From: Membranipora membranacea
Taxonomy: Eukaryota > Bryozoa > Gymnolaemata > Cheilostomatida > Membraniporidae
Direction of reading: 5' to 3'
DNA: 64,000 bases
Assembly (NCBI GenBank): GCA_914767715.1
Contig: OU612065.1
Coordinates: 26,042,001 to 26,106,000, forward strand
Shown here one piece after another: positions 24,388 to 39,300 of this stretch. The notes beneath the pieces were generated by a model, which saw only the letters and a program-made list of their open reading frames with translations, did no database searches and was not told the origin of the DNA. The number at the start of each line of letters is the position of its first letter. Position 1 is the stretch's first letter. Made by a program: the position numbers and the translations under genes.

Positions 24388-27300
24388 CTATAATCTGTCT
24401 GAAGGGCCACCAACTGGCACAAGAGATCCGTTTTCTAGATGCCTCTTTTGACTTCTTCTTGCCCCATCCGATCGAATATATGGTTGACTCTTCAAACCTG
24501 CAAAACACATAAGAGGTTATACAAGTATCTCATACCATCGTTTTTTTCTGGAACTACCGGGGGGATCAGGTGAACCAACCTGACCTGAACATCCTAGAAA
24601 TTATAAGCTGAAGTTGCATTGTTGGATATTGTGATCACCAGTTGCATTGTGGGATATTGTGATCACCCCTTATTCTGTACGTTTTTAGCATCAATAGACA
24701 CATATTGCAATGATAGACTACTTAAGCCACATCAGTTGGTAAAATGTATAGGCAAGCACTGGTTAATGGCTGAACTAAGCAGTTTTTTCAGCGAGCAAAG
24801 CGTGACATACATCGCTGAGCACTCTTTTGGTTTGGTAAGCAATGGGAGATGTATTTACACCAGCACTTCTGGTGTTATGTGGGTTTGGTGTAGGTGATAT
24901 GTTTAAATCAGCTGTAATACGGTATTTTAAGTCAATAGTGTCAATTAAGATGAAGGGTATTTCAAAAATCTAGAGAAATTTGCAAGTAAAAAATTTTGAA
25001 AACTTTTTTTGTTTTAGCTTCTTTTAAGTTAGCTACTTAGTGTAATGTGTGGCAGGGTGGTGTAATGCTTAGGATTTGAGCTGCACAATATGAGAGTTGC
25101 AGCTTCAACTTTTTTTCCTCATAATATATGGTATGATGAGGAAAAAAAGTCATTATTTTTGCCATTTTATGATAAAAATATAGCAGTATAATAGCTGAAT
25201 ATGCAGTGGAAGTAACCTACTTTCTACACAAACAGGACAATAATCGGTAAATTATGAGCTTCCTAAGTTACCTGTGAGGATATCCTCAAGAGCACCATGA
25301 TAAATCTCATCTTTGCCGATCTTACGGCTGTCTTTTGGACGTTTGACACCGATGTTAGATTTGAGTTCGCTCATCATGGCCGCCTGTGCATTCTGAGATT
25401 TCTTTGCTTGGGTCTCTTTTGCCACTTGAGTCTGCTGCTGCATCTGCAGTTTCTGTCTTTGCTCGTTATCCTGAAAATTAGTGAAGAATAATTAGTTCTG
25501 TTAAAAAACGAACGCTGACAGAGAATGAAAAGCAGCAGAGCCAAACGGTTAGCAGATTCGAGATCAGCAGGAGTTGCTCCTCCTTTTGAGGTGAGTTGGA
25601 AGCAAATCTATTTTTTGATCTGAGCGAAAAAAAAGCGTGATACCCTCCCTTGATATATTTTTTGAAATTTCAAGTCAGCTTTATTACCCACCAGTTAATC
25701 CGAGGATTCCGATATTCTGGATTTTGAGTAAAGCCAGAATATCGTAATATGCGAATGAGTAAGCAAGGTATTGTTTGAAATGATTAGCAATCTCTCAATT
25801 CTTTAAAACAGGACAAACATCTCTTATAGACAAATTATCTATGTGGTTTCCCCAATAGGGACAGAGCCTGTGCGGATATCTTTGGTAAAGTTGGTTATTT
25901 GTTCTGTCGAGTCCATGTAGTTAAAACTTATATCGCGAATAGGTTATGCTGATACAAAAGGACTTATTTATTACTTACAGCAATTGCTTTCTTGAAGGAG
26001 TTTGAGAATCTAGCTACAATACCAAACAAGGACTGTGGACTTGTTAGTTTAGAATCAGCTCCATAATATTCTACGGCCCTAACAAATCCTTCTTTAGCTG
26101 CTTCATAGTCCTTCTGCACTTGTTCAAGGTCGCCTCCTGTACTATCTAAGAATTCTTTCAGCACCTTGGTGGCATAGGTCATCGTATTTGGATCCTGCTG
26201 CTTGCCCTTGGTCCTATATTACACAAACAATAAATGGTGTTCTCATAATAGTATAAAGTAACTACAAAACTGCAAACAGACTACTCGATGCATAGTAATG
26301 CCGCACTGATCACGCGCTATACTATTGCATGTATGTCTCTGATCGATGAGATCTATTCACTTAGCAAGAGTATTGGGGGCGGATACTTCTTAGTTACTCG
26401 CACTAAATTGACTCTAACGATCAGAGATACGCATGATAATAGCGTAGTCCCGATGACAGTGTGCAGTTATGCTTTCTATATCACAAACACAATCACACTT
26501 CAGTCAGCTGGCTAAATGGGTGCAGGATCGTAACGAGAAAAAATAAGCATATCAAAAGCCACAACATCCGGTTCTGTTAGTCATCTGTACTTAGTACTAC
26601 TTACACCTGCATAGAATTCCTCCTGTACAATATTACCCATAGATCAGTTTGGCAAGCAGCAAAGTGAAAGATGGACGATGAAAAGATTATCTAATTATTC
26701 CAGAAACCATAGCCCACACGCCAGAGAGAGTAGAAATACACTTTTGAATGGACATTTAAGCTTAGTGTGGCGACTAAACTTGACACTTTGGTTGACCTTG
26801 ACCTATTTTGTGTTAATCTTATCATATCTACAACGCTGGTGTTTCACCTCAGGGAGATTTAAACCAATAATGTCTGAGACTTTGCATACTATATATCTAC
26901 TTTATTTGGTCAACAATCTGCAGCGTAGGAATCGGAAGTAGAAGTAGGAAGTGATTTCAGACGGAGATCATTTTATCTATACGTCTTATCATGTTAGCCA
27001 TTTTGGCCTACACAAAACAAAGCAGACATACCTGGCTTGAAACTCCTTCTTTACCAGATTCATACCCTTCTGTAGGTCACTGACATCAGTCTGCAGGTTC
27101 TCCATAGAGACAAGAGATGCCTTCTCCATGAAATCAAGCTCCACAGCAAAGTTCACCAGATCTGGGAAACTATCCTATAAAAAAGAAAAAGTCTCATGAG
27201 GTCATGATCTTCGATATGCACCAGACAGAGCATGTTCATACAAGCGTTTATTGCAGCTTCAAGAGTGGTTCCTAAAGCTAATGAAATTACACAACCTATG

Positions 27301-30300
27301 GTTTTCTTCAAGGTCTCAATGTGCATACTGATCATATTAGAAAGTATTGCTCAGGCACATACAACATTGCCATCTGATTGGAAGATACAAGAGAGTGATA
27401 CCAAAGGATTAAATGGCTCATTTAAGACAACAGATGTGTACGAAACTCACAGTAACAGTTGAAGCTACATAGTGAAGGACAGTAATCTTTTTGTCTGTAG
27501 ATTTTGCCTCGCTAAGAACATCTAAAGTCTCTAGTTTAAATCCATAAGCTCCTCCTCTTTTGTTGCTGTTCATGTAGTTACCAAACGCCAACACTATCTG
27601 TAGTGATTAGAGAATACAAGCTATTAGTGGGCGGAACAAGTCATTAGTAGGCGGGACAATTAGTTAGTGGGCGGGTCATTATGTAAACATTTAATTGAAG
27701 ACCCGATGCTTTTTTTTAAAAACCTCCCTCCCTTGAGATATAACATCCTTATTTGGTATGAATCCTGAATTCTGAAATATCTGCACTATCCTCTATCACA
27801 TTATTAGTCAAATAAATAAAAGAGCTGTGGTCAGTTGGTGCTGAAAAGGTAGAAACCTTAAAATGACAAACTTGGTTTATTTAGTCTTTCACTTCCACAT
27901 TGGGACATCCCGGTTTAATAAATACAAGAGCAGTGGACAGTAGGTGTTGAAAAAGTGTAGAGTCATGAACTACAAACTCGGCTTCCCACTTTGGGAATTC
28001 TTGGTCTAATACAGACACCAAATTGGGCCTTTGATGCTGATAAATTAGAACACTACAAATTACAAATTTTGGTTTATTTATGGTGGTGATCATTCAAAGT
28101 CTTACCTCCAGAATCTTTCTGATCTTCTTTGAATTCCTCAGTGAGAGTGAGGCAGTGAGCAGTGAGTTCAGTTGCTGTAAAAAGAAAGTAAAGTCTTGTG
28201 AATTTGTTAGGCCATATGTCCTTAGTAGGCATTTTCTTCTGCTATAGAAACTGGGATGTTCTATCAGATCCATAATTTTGGCCAGTCACATCTTGGCATG
28301 GTGTGTTGACACATTTTTAGTACTGCCAAAGGATCTATTTCTGCTTATTCATGATTGCTGCATACCCATCTTTTATCAAAATATGTCTGAATGTCACAGA
28401 ATCAATAACATGTGTAATTATAAAAAATAGGCAGGAAAGTTGATAAAGTATCGATTCATCACCATCAAATCAAATATGATAATGAAAATAAGATTGCATC
28501 TCAATGATCTACAATAGCCGTTTTCTTGTGAACCTGGCCTTGACAACTTTCGAGTGACATATAAAACAATATACATGTAATTGTAGATGTACGTGTACGT
28601 GTGTTGATACCGTATCTATATCTTAAACAGGTGATAATAAACACACACTCTGGCTTGACGAACTTACTGGTTTGAGATGTGTGATGTTTTCAGAGAAGTT
28701 AGCGATGTAGTTCATGATGGAAAGTTTCTGTTGAAGCCTCTCAATATGGTTCAGCTGTAACAAAGCAGAGATAATTGCGATTATAGGAAAATAAAGTGAT
28801 TGAAATATTTGGCGTCACAGAGCTGTAGTCAAAGTAAATAATGTATGTCGGTCTAAACGGTACAATCAATTATAGACAGCACTGTCTGCTGATCGACACA
28901 AAAACTGTTACGCATTTCGCAAGTTCAAGTTTTTTTAATTTTTTGCAGTGGCAATGAAGTGTAAAACTTACCTGTATAAGGAATTGATCAGTAGGACTGA
29001 GAGCGGCCAGAGGTTTACCGTCAGACTCATAGTTGTTAAAAGCTTTCACTTCCTGTTCATTAGGTAATATATTATGGAGAAGGTCGATATACTCAGTACC
29101 CAGACTCCTGTGGTCTAGGCTGGTGATAGCAGCCACTATCTGCTGCTCAGTGAGTGTGATCTTTCTCAAAACTGTGAAATATGAGGCAGTTATATAAGGA
29201 TGATCATAAGTTTGAGCTAAACTTAGCAATGGATGTCAGAAAAGAAAGCCATTGGCATCGCAATTCCAGCTATAAGGCTTTATTTGGCTTATGGTTAGAG
29301 TAGAGTAAGGTTATATGCTTTCTCTGTGTGGTCAAGTTGTGCGCTAAGGGGTTGGGGTGGAGAGTTGCAACACCCGCAGTTTATATTGATACTTGATTTA
29401 AATCAACCTCTTAGCGATAGTGACTTATCAGAATTGGCCACCCAATTTCTGCTCCTTGCCACGATTAACACAATTATTATATACTCTATATATAGTATAT
29501 AATTGTATTTGGTGTATGATAACTCTACAATTAACACCCTAGGTTTACTATATACCCTATACCTATATATATATATAGTATAAAATATTATATAATATAT
29601 AATAACTCAATGATTAGCACCACATAATTGCCCGCACTTTTGGTTGATAGTCCTACTCTTTATGCAGCCATGTCGTTTACACTTACCGATAGAAGCATTT
29701 CTATTCCTGTTGGCATCCATGAGTGACAGTAGTTCTGGTTTCTTGCTCATCTTTCTGTTATTGTTGGCGTTGGGTGAAGCTGCATCCACCATATCTGTCT
29801 TTGCTCTATTGATTCCAAGTTTGAAATCTTCTTCGAACTTGGCAAAGTCAACCGCCTGTTTAAAATTAAACAAAACATGATTTAATTGTAGCAGAAAACA
29901 GAATATGAATAATAATGTGCTTGAGAAAAAATACTGTAACCTTGATATCACGATAATTAAAGGAGCCCATGATCTCAGTGAGTTAGATTGGTGATGTGAG
30001 TTTATCAAAAAAAACGAAGGTCAAGAGTGCATAGTGCATGGTGCCTAGTGGCCATGGAGTACATCTTCTACAATCAAGATGTTATGCCATGTAGGAACAA
30101 GGCTAGATATTACTCCTCCTATAAAACTTATGCAGCAGATTAGGACCTTGTGAGTTTACCTTTAGAATATTCTCATCGTCAATCTCAGCAAACACAGTCC
30201 CCTTCACCTGTCCCGGTTTGAGAGCCGCCCAGTTCAGTGTGGGCAGTTTGTATTTTGTTTGAATCTTTCTCTTACTTGGGGCAGCTAAAATGGAGAATCA

Positions 30301-33300
30301 AACATAGTTGGAAAAACAACGTTAAGACGAAAACTAATGTCAATAAAAGTACTAAAAACAAAACAATATTGACTGATTCAATGGAAAAACTTTTATTTTT
30401 GAGCTTGATAAGTCAGTTCTTGATAGAAATTTTTATTTTTGAGCGTCATTAGACAGTTCTTGACTAACCAATATAGAATTTACCAATTTATAGAATAAAA
30501 TTACATATAGAATACACGATGGATGACAGCACGATTTACGTTTAATAATAAAGTAATAAATTTTGCACTCACCCATTCTTCCCATCATGGGTGGAGCTCC
30601 AGGCATGCCGGGGGGAGGTGGGGGCCCTGGTGGTCCTCCCATCCCCGGAGGTGGTGGAGGAGGCGGTGGTCCGGCTCCCGGCGGGGGAGGTGGTGGTGGT
30701 GGAGGTCCTCCCATAGGAGGTGGAGGAAGAGGAGGTGGTGGTGGGGCCGCTGCCATAGGAGGCGGAGGAGGCAATCCTAGTACAGGAGCAGATGGAGCTC
30801 CGCCAGCAGCCATAACTTTAGTGGAACTACTACGCTTGAGTGTTTCTAGTTTTCCTTTCAGTTCTTCAACTTCTGTGGCAGTTTTCTTCAAACTGCCTTC
30901 TTTTTCATCCATCGTCCTCTTGAGTGTGCCAATCACATCTTCTTTTGTTTTCACTGATGCCTGCAATCCGAACAAATTCTATTAAGACATCCAATGACTC
31001 GAATCTTCCAGCACAAAAATAGCTATAAGAGCATTGATATGTCAGCAACAAAACGCAGAAACACCAAGATAAAATCATATATCATTGGAAACCTCAATTA
31101 GCCAGGATCTGTTAAAAAGTAGAGATTTCAGTGATAACATGCTTTGCACTGTGACATCACTCCCAGCTATACATCCCCTAGAATAGTTATATTGGCCACA
31201 TACCGACAGATTATCGATCTCAGTCGTTCTATCTTGTAGTTGTTTTTGTAAGTCAGCTACTTTACACATACTCTCATTCTCCACCTCCTGTAATCTCTCT
31301 ATAGTCTGAGTCAGCTCCTCAGACACACCGGCCAGCTCCTCTACAGCGGCCGCCTTCTGGTCAGAGTCCTCCAATAACTGTGCTACATCCAGCCGATTGT
31401 CCATATACGCATTCACCTGTTGTAATTATAGCAATGATCATTACAACGACACTTTGCAGGTCACTTTTTTTTCTACTACGATTGATTTTTTTCTTCTTGA
31501 TGGTTGATTTAAAAAAATCCCTTACTGAATGAAAGTTATCCCAATAGAGTTTGAAATCTTTTTAAAGATATAGGAACAGGTGACATTGCAATAATACAGT
31601 GGAACCAATTGAAAACATAGGTATGAATGGTTGCAATTGGGCATCTCGAAAAAAAAACTGCGGAAGTTTTGGCTTGTTTTGTATTAATTGCCTCCTTCTT
31701 GATGTTGTCGCGATAACTCCAAAATATGTCTACATCAAATTAGGAAGTTTGGGACAAATTCCCTGGTCAGATCAGGGAGAAACCTGGTCAGATCCGTTCA
31801 ATATATACCTGAGTAATGAGGCGTTCACTTTCATTGTCTTTGAGACTTTCAAGAAAGTCGTCTAGACCCAGTGATGTAAGCTCATACTGAAGATGTACTC
31901 TATAGTTGACATTCTCAACGGAATGGACTATAATATTCATAAACTGTGTGCATGCCACCATAAACTCTGCAAAACATTAGGTAATCAATAAAAGCAAACT
32001 AAAGGAATAACGAATATGAATCAAGCTATGTGTTCAAGATTCAAGTAAAACTTCTTGATGCCTTGCCAATGGCAAGGAGTAACAGTATACTGTTGCTCCT
32101 TGTTGATAGTTAGCGCAGAGGTTTTTTTGGACCGACTGTTAATAGCACAAACGATATTGGTGTGTTTGTAGACAGAGACAGAATCTTTTTAAGTGATAAA
32201 TGCAAAACTTCGGCTATGTATTGAACCATTGCATAGCATCAGTCATAGGTAGCAAATAATATGTAATTAATAATAATTAAAATAAATCATTTCAATGAAA
32301 CAGGTAGATTAGCGACTCCTGTATTTATTATCCCACCATAATGGCTGAATACAAACTCAGGCTTACCAATATGGAAGTCTTCGAACTGATAGTAGTGTAG
32401 CAGTGTCTCGAATCTCCTGCTCTCTCCGGTGACAATCTTAAAATTGTCAAACGCTCGCAGGATAATCTCATGACCTCCGCTTACAAAACATACAGCAGCC
32501 AACAACTCCAAAACTAAAGTTCTTGTTCTGTAAAAAAGAAACAAGAAAGGATGAGCAGACTGTCAGTAGTGTTCAAAACTTTTTTTACTCAAAACTTAAG
32601 TTCTTGACCTGTAAAACCAGCAGTGTTCAATAAAGGAGTTGCCTCTAACTCCTTGGATTAATACTTATAATTTTATGTCATTATCATCAGTCACCCTGGG
32701 TGTGCCATTGGGACGGGAATTTCAGTCACTGTCAGTCATAAAAATAATACATATAATTTTGATGATGTAACCAGTGGTTTCACTGTCAAGGCTGAAAGTT
32801 CAATTTAAGAGAAAATGTATATTTATATATGGGAACTCATCAATGCCTTTGGCATATAACCAAAACCTGACTCATGATGATGAAAATCCATCATCAAAGA
32901 AAAATACCCAATTACCAAAACTGACATTCAAATGTATCTGGTGACTATTTTTGTTATCCGTTGCTTAGATCCACTGCTTAGAAACTTCAATTTTGAGGAA
33001 GTTAACATGAATCTTATTCCAACAATATTAAAAACATCTTGTTTGGAATATTTAAATAAGTTGCGGCGGGACAAACTTAATTTCCCAGTCAGAAGCTGCC
33101 AGTTTTCCATTATAATATTGGTGACTCGGACACCACTTTAAAATGAACCAACACGGACATCTTACTCTATATTACATCATGCTATTGGGGAATTCCACAC
33201 ACCAATCCCTAGCCTCCAGTTAAATTGAAATCATGCGCTTCTAACTGGGAAACTTTAAAAACCAATCAAGAGATGTATGGAACAGGAATAAAGATTGCGA

Positions 33301-36300
33301 CAGGATTAGGGTTTTGGCATCATTCTAGAGTTCTTCATCTAATTAGGAATTCTGCTTTAAGTTTATAAAGAGCCTGTGGCCCACTTAGGACAAGGAACAA
33401 GTTTTACACAGACAGCCATGATGTCTCTCTCTTACCTTGTACTTTTGTGTTTGAGAGCCAGGGCTACGCTGTTGATGGCATCAGGATGTGCGATGACTAG
33501 ATTGAAGCCATGCTGATGGTTCATGATCGCTCTGAGGCACATAATACACACATGGACATCATCAAAAGCGTCTCCAACCTACAACCAGAGGCAAACAATT
33601 CAGGAATTAGTCACTACTGAAAATTGAATAAGCAATTCAACATGGGAAACATGAGAGATGGCTGAACCTGGCTAAAGACTGGTTCGAGAACAAAGCCTTT
33701 ATGGGATGGAAGGATGGGATAGAGTATCACATGGACATTCAAATACAAGGATACAGGGTGCATAGGCAGTCTAATTGCACTAGCAGATTTAAAAAAGTTT
33801 AGTTTGTGGTGTGTTCGTCCCCTGTGTGACAGCTTGTCAGGAAGTGGGCTGTTGCTGGTTGCCTGCCAGTCGACATAGGCTAGTTTTGCAGGTCAGGACT
33901 TGGGAGTAGTGGCGAGGACTCATACAATCCAGTACAGAAATATGGAGGTACCATAGACTAATATTGTTTAGTCTATGGGAGGAATGAAGTTAGGTTAGAG
34001 CAATGTGAAAGTATGTTACAGGTGTGGTGAGGAAAACTCAAAACTGAAATGTACAGTATAAAATGACCAAACAGCGGAAGTAGATAATTGAAGACACTCT
34101 AATACTGCAGCTTGTGGCAAGTTCAGATGGTATAATAAGCCTGCAAAACTGCAAACACGGAATGGTTGGTGCGAAGCGTTACACGATATAACCTGTGTAC
34201 CAATATATTTGTATGTTTTTGGTAATTTGGTAAAATTTCTTTCAAATATACGAGAGCTTGGAAAAAAAAAACTGGAACCAAGGAGTAACAGGTTACTCCT
34301 TGCTCAAACAAAAGCCCTACAACTAGCCAGCATTGTTTGATTATACACGACACCAAACTCATAACACAAATGCACTGACCGAGCTTATGATTCATGTCTC
34401 ATAATACGACGCTGTTTCTATCCCCCCCCAGCCTTATCTCGAGGGCCTTTGAGATAAGGCTACCCCTTCCCACTTCCTCCATTGTTTGAGGGCCTTTGAT
34501 GTGGTGCAGAGCAAGATTTACGTAGAATATCACTCAAACCTGGTTTATTGGGAGCACAACCATCACTAAAACAACTGCCAGCTACATATAAGACAATACA
34601 CAGGTTATATTCATGCACTGAAGAAAAAAAACCATAATACACTACCAGTTTTGGTTTGTGTAGTTGAAATCGGGATCGGCGACTTGACCGACGGGTGACG
34701 CGACCCGAGTCCTAAACACAAAACAGCAACGGCTTGAAAGTTAGAACAATTATGGGGAATTTGAAAAGAATGGGATCATAATCAACAAAGTTGGATAAAT
34801 CGTAATTCTATAAAAAGGTAACTTTTTACTAATCTGCAAATCCTTGTGTGTAAATCGCTGAGCAATATTATGAAGATGGCATCATTTAGCCTTCTGAGCA
34901 AAGATGAGCAGCAATTAAAACAGTTTGAATTTCATCCTTATCTACTATTTATTGAACTGTGGCAACTTTCCAGAATATCTTATCGGCATCCCTGAAGGTC
35001 ATTTAGAGGTGAGATGTATGCTTCCACCAATGACAGGCAACATAACAAGAATCTGACAAAAAAACATCTCTGTATCAATGTCTATGATTTGGTACCTTTC
35101 TAGATTTGAGTTGTTTGTGTGTGGGTCTGTGTCCTCCAGGCATAGATTTTGTCCTCTTTACTCTGTCTCTGTTAGCTATTGAGCTGTTAGCGAGGGCGTG
35201 GTTTGTACTGTGGTTGGCCATAGAATTGTTCATTGTCACAGACTTGGAGTTGTTTAATACCGAGCCTGCGTTCTCATCTAATCCTTGTCTAAAAGAACAA
35301 TATACAAGATGATAAAAATCATTTACAATCATTTTTGGGAGTTGTCTGCCCCAACAATACCCGTTGTCTTATGACATAGTCAATTACAGTATTTATATCA
35401 GGTCTAGAAAAGCCGCCTGTGCGAGGAGGGATGGTGAGAGATCTTAGATACATCATCTCTTAGTCAGGAAACAGTGATCAATTGATGGGAGGCAGCTCTG
35501 CTATAAGGTTATTAATCCTAAGCTGATTACTACCTAAGAATGCAATGTCATGACACTCACAAAAGATCACATGGAATTTTATTTTAATTTTGTTGAAATT
35601 TGGCGAATGTTGATTCAACCCTGAATATCCAAAAATATGTGGGAGAGTGACAATGATTCAATGTGATCGTAGTTGCTTCTGTTGTTGTTGTGTTTGTTAT
35701 TGTTGCTGTTAGACTAGCTACACAACATGAACACTAACCACACTAAACCAACTGTGGCGTAATTAGGTAAAGCAATGTAGAAGCAAATTAACTTCATCGA
35801 TTATGCAGGCAATATGAATTTCACAAGCTGGTAAAGCCAAATATCTAGGACAATTGGAAATAAGAATTATAAAGGAGGGAAGCAAGGTATGAATTTACAA
35901 CAGTAATCTAGAGATGAGTTCTTGCTCCCAATGCTGCATATTACGTCTGTTCAACGCATACATAAATTATCAAATTGACGGTGAAGATAAGTATTGTGAC
36001 ATCTGATGGAGCATTTAGGATGAACACCCACTACTGTTAACCCTCTCTAGAGTTCAATATATAAGTATAGTGTAAGCTCAAACATTAAGAGAAATCACGT
36101 CCTGCATTCCCGTTATCACCGGTCTGGTATATCATGTGATCATAGTGCCCCCCCCCCCTGTGACACGGTGGTAGTGGTTCGGTGGTAACTAATTTGTGCA
36201 GGAAATGAGGGCAGATTAGGAAATAAAGGTGGTCGGCAGTCAGTCACAGAATCTCGTGTTTAGGATGTTACAACAGTGAGTGATTATAACAACTTGTGAC

Positions 36301-39300
36301 ACCAGACGGCTGAAAATAACAGCCTTGGTGTGTGACATCATAACAAACCTGCTTCCTCTAGGCAGCCTGTCAAAATCATAACATCAAATAATCAGCTTCT
36401 GTGTTACTTAAAGGTCTGGATACACACACCTTGTTTGTAAGCCTATCTGGGGCATCTGGTAGATCTGACCTAGCTATCCTATGCCACTGGGCACTGTGCC
36501 CCTATCCTATGGAAAAATAAGGCGTGTGTAGCCACAGCTTAAGTCTACCAGAATTCGGCAATGGGGGATTTACAGCTTTTTAATTGGCATTATCTAACTG
36601 ATGATTAAGCAAACAGCAGGAAAAAAATTAATGACCAGAATAAATTGATTCAATTTGTCTGTAATTACAGAACTTGAGGGATGCTGTGAAAGTAGAACTA
36701 AGAAAGTTTTATGGCTCTAATCAGCCAGGAATCAAATTAGAAGGCAGGTGAACTTTGTAACTGATCTAAAACATCAGACAAAGCATGACCTGGGTGGTCC
36801 ATCCACTTAGGTGGCCATCCCGCCAGGGTGGTACACACACATGTTAGAGTGTTTTGATTGGTGGTGGTGCTCTTTGCCATTAACCCAACACATACATATC
36901 CTCAGTTCTCAGTTCAGGAACTGTCAACTGTAGAGGAGGCATTTAGCCGGTCTTGACAAACTTTGTCAAGACTTTGTCAATACATTGTCAAGCTTGTCAA
37001 GACATGCCAAGTCGGCACATGCTCTACAGCTTACAGTCCCGGACTACCAAGGAATTCCTTGATCTACCCAGGCAGTTGGATAACCCTTTGATCATCTAAC
37101 CATGGTGTGGAAGTGATATTAGATAGAAATTGGCCTATCTACAGGGTTACATGACTAGCTAAGGAAATTTTTTTGGCAACAGTTTAGATGTGAAATGATT
37201 GAATCATTGAGGGTTGACAATCACATGAAATCTGAGTATATGTGAAACAGCTTCGGAAGATCCGATGATCAAATTTTTGAACTAATAAATCAAGTTCTAT
37301 CCATGGTGTTGTTATGACAGCGTTACGAATTTTTTGTTAGTTACCTTAATGATCTGTTACCCACAACAGATCTGCTTCGCATAACGCTGTAGAAAAAACA
37401 CTGACTCATTTAACACACCAACACACACATAAAAATGAAATATCTGTATGATTGTCAGAAATACCAGGATTACACATATAATGGGATATCTCCGACGCAG
37501 TACGGAACTAAAAAGTGATTAACTCTGTGTGGGATTTCCTATTAACTGTCTCACAATGATGTTTGATTTGAAGGTGCATGCGGAAGGGGTTTGTGATATC
37601 CGGAGGGGGGTTTGTTCATGTTTTTTGGTGCCGCACTCACGAAAAGTATAAATCTGGTAGAGACTTAGATAGTGACTCATCATCCCTGTGTAATGTAACA
37701 CAGAGAGGATAGACAAGGCGGATAACTTAGACAGGATGGTTTTCCTTCTTAGATACATTAGTAGCCAGGTGTGAGCCGTAAACATCGAGGTGCACTGGCT
37801 TGTTTCTTCGAAAAAGTTTTTACCGGAATCAAAGAGTTTGGCAAAGCTCTCTAATGAATATGATAACTTTTGAACCCATCCAATTTTCTTTCACAGTAGA
37901 GAGTAAATTAGGCTTAGGTCCAAGATACTTCATAGGTTTGCCACTACATCATCGTTGCTTGATCGCCATTATCATCAAGGAGTCACACAAACTAGCCTAT
38001 AGTATGCCTTAGCTAGATGGTGAGCATTGAAATCTGATCTGTATGGTTGATAGACGGAGGGTGTCTACACTTACTGCATGAGCATCTGTGTGAAGGATAG
38101 ATATTCCACCAGTACATCTAAACCTCTGTTATCTTCATTCAGGAAATCTCTAACCCACCTAAACAAATATATAGAATAGAAAGATAATGTATGTCATGGA
38201 TCAAGTTAGATGCGGTTAACCTGCATTCTGGTTTGTTCCCTGCGGCTGATCAGTGGGGGAAGCAATTCCGAATGCAGGCAAACTGGACAAAACTTGGCCT
38301 AGGACAAGCCCCCTAAATCAAGTCTGAAACATGGGATGAAGTTGTTGACTAGTAAAAAAGTAGATCAGACCTGAACAAGTCAGAGGCTTGACTTTCTAAC
38401 ATTGACATGTGTCATTGTTTCACTGACTCAAATTAAGGATGTCTTTGTTATAGGTCCCCTACCACACATAATGGGTCACTTGTTTTAATCGATTGCTTCC
38501 AAGTTGAACTACAAAGTGTTGGCTCAAATTTCACTGTTGCCTCTTCAAAATGAGCATAATTAGGCATATCTCTAATGTTATACCAATGATTTAGTATCTG
38601 GTTATAGTATATAGCCCTCATGGCATCCAATGTACCTCTAGATTTAGGCCTGTTATTATGTTTTAGTCAGACACAGTGCGCCCTGTGATTAAGTTGTGTT
38701 ATCAGTCAGGACAATTCCGGCCTGATTAACCTCTAATCTGATAAGCTTACAGATACAAACTGATCATTAGCTGTAAACAAAGCACTGCACAACAATGTGT
38801 CACAACTTTATCAGCTGCTGTTTGTCATAGTATGGCTCATTGACCTATCTTTGGATGAAAGTACACAGATAACCAAACAAGCGCTCAAACTGTGTGGGAT
38901 AGCTGGTAGTGGCATTTCATTTTCAACCACTTTCCCCTTTTGTTGGGAAAGTGGTCGATGCTATAACAGGGTAACTGGCTAATATATCAATCATGATGAT
39001 GTGACAATAGCACTGTTATCTACTGGGTACCAAGACTAACGCTCCGATAGTTGACCTAGCTAGGCCGATGTTTTTGGCTTTCACCTTGCTTGCACTTTAG
39101 TGTAATTTGTGTGACTGTTTTCATAAAATCTAACAGAACTATAACAGTTTACAGCTGCCGCTCATAAACACAGTGGAAAATGCCTGACTCTGTTAGCATC
39201 ACAGCAGCGCTGAGCGTTCACACACTCATACACACACTGGCTTCAACCCTCCCTCCTTACACACACAAATAAGTCTCATACAATCAAAGTATATAAGTAT

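Noticed and set aside
24619-24897. Plus-strand 92-codon frame as a nested gene in FMNL intron 21
   Set aside because: Starts inside a 27-bp tandem duplication and has low-complexity Cys/Ser composition with no recognisable domain.
30563-30985. Plus-strand Gly-rich open frame of 140 codons
   Set aside because: It is the antisense of the FMNL FH1 exon; poly-Pro codons read backwards give Gly/Arg/Trp runs.
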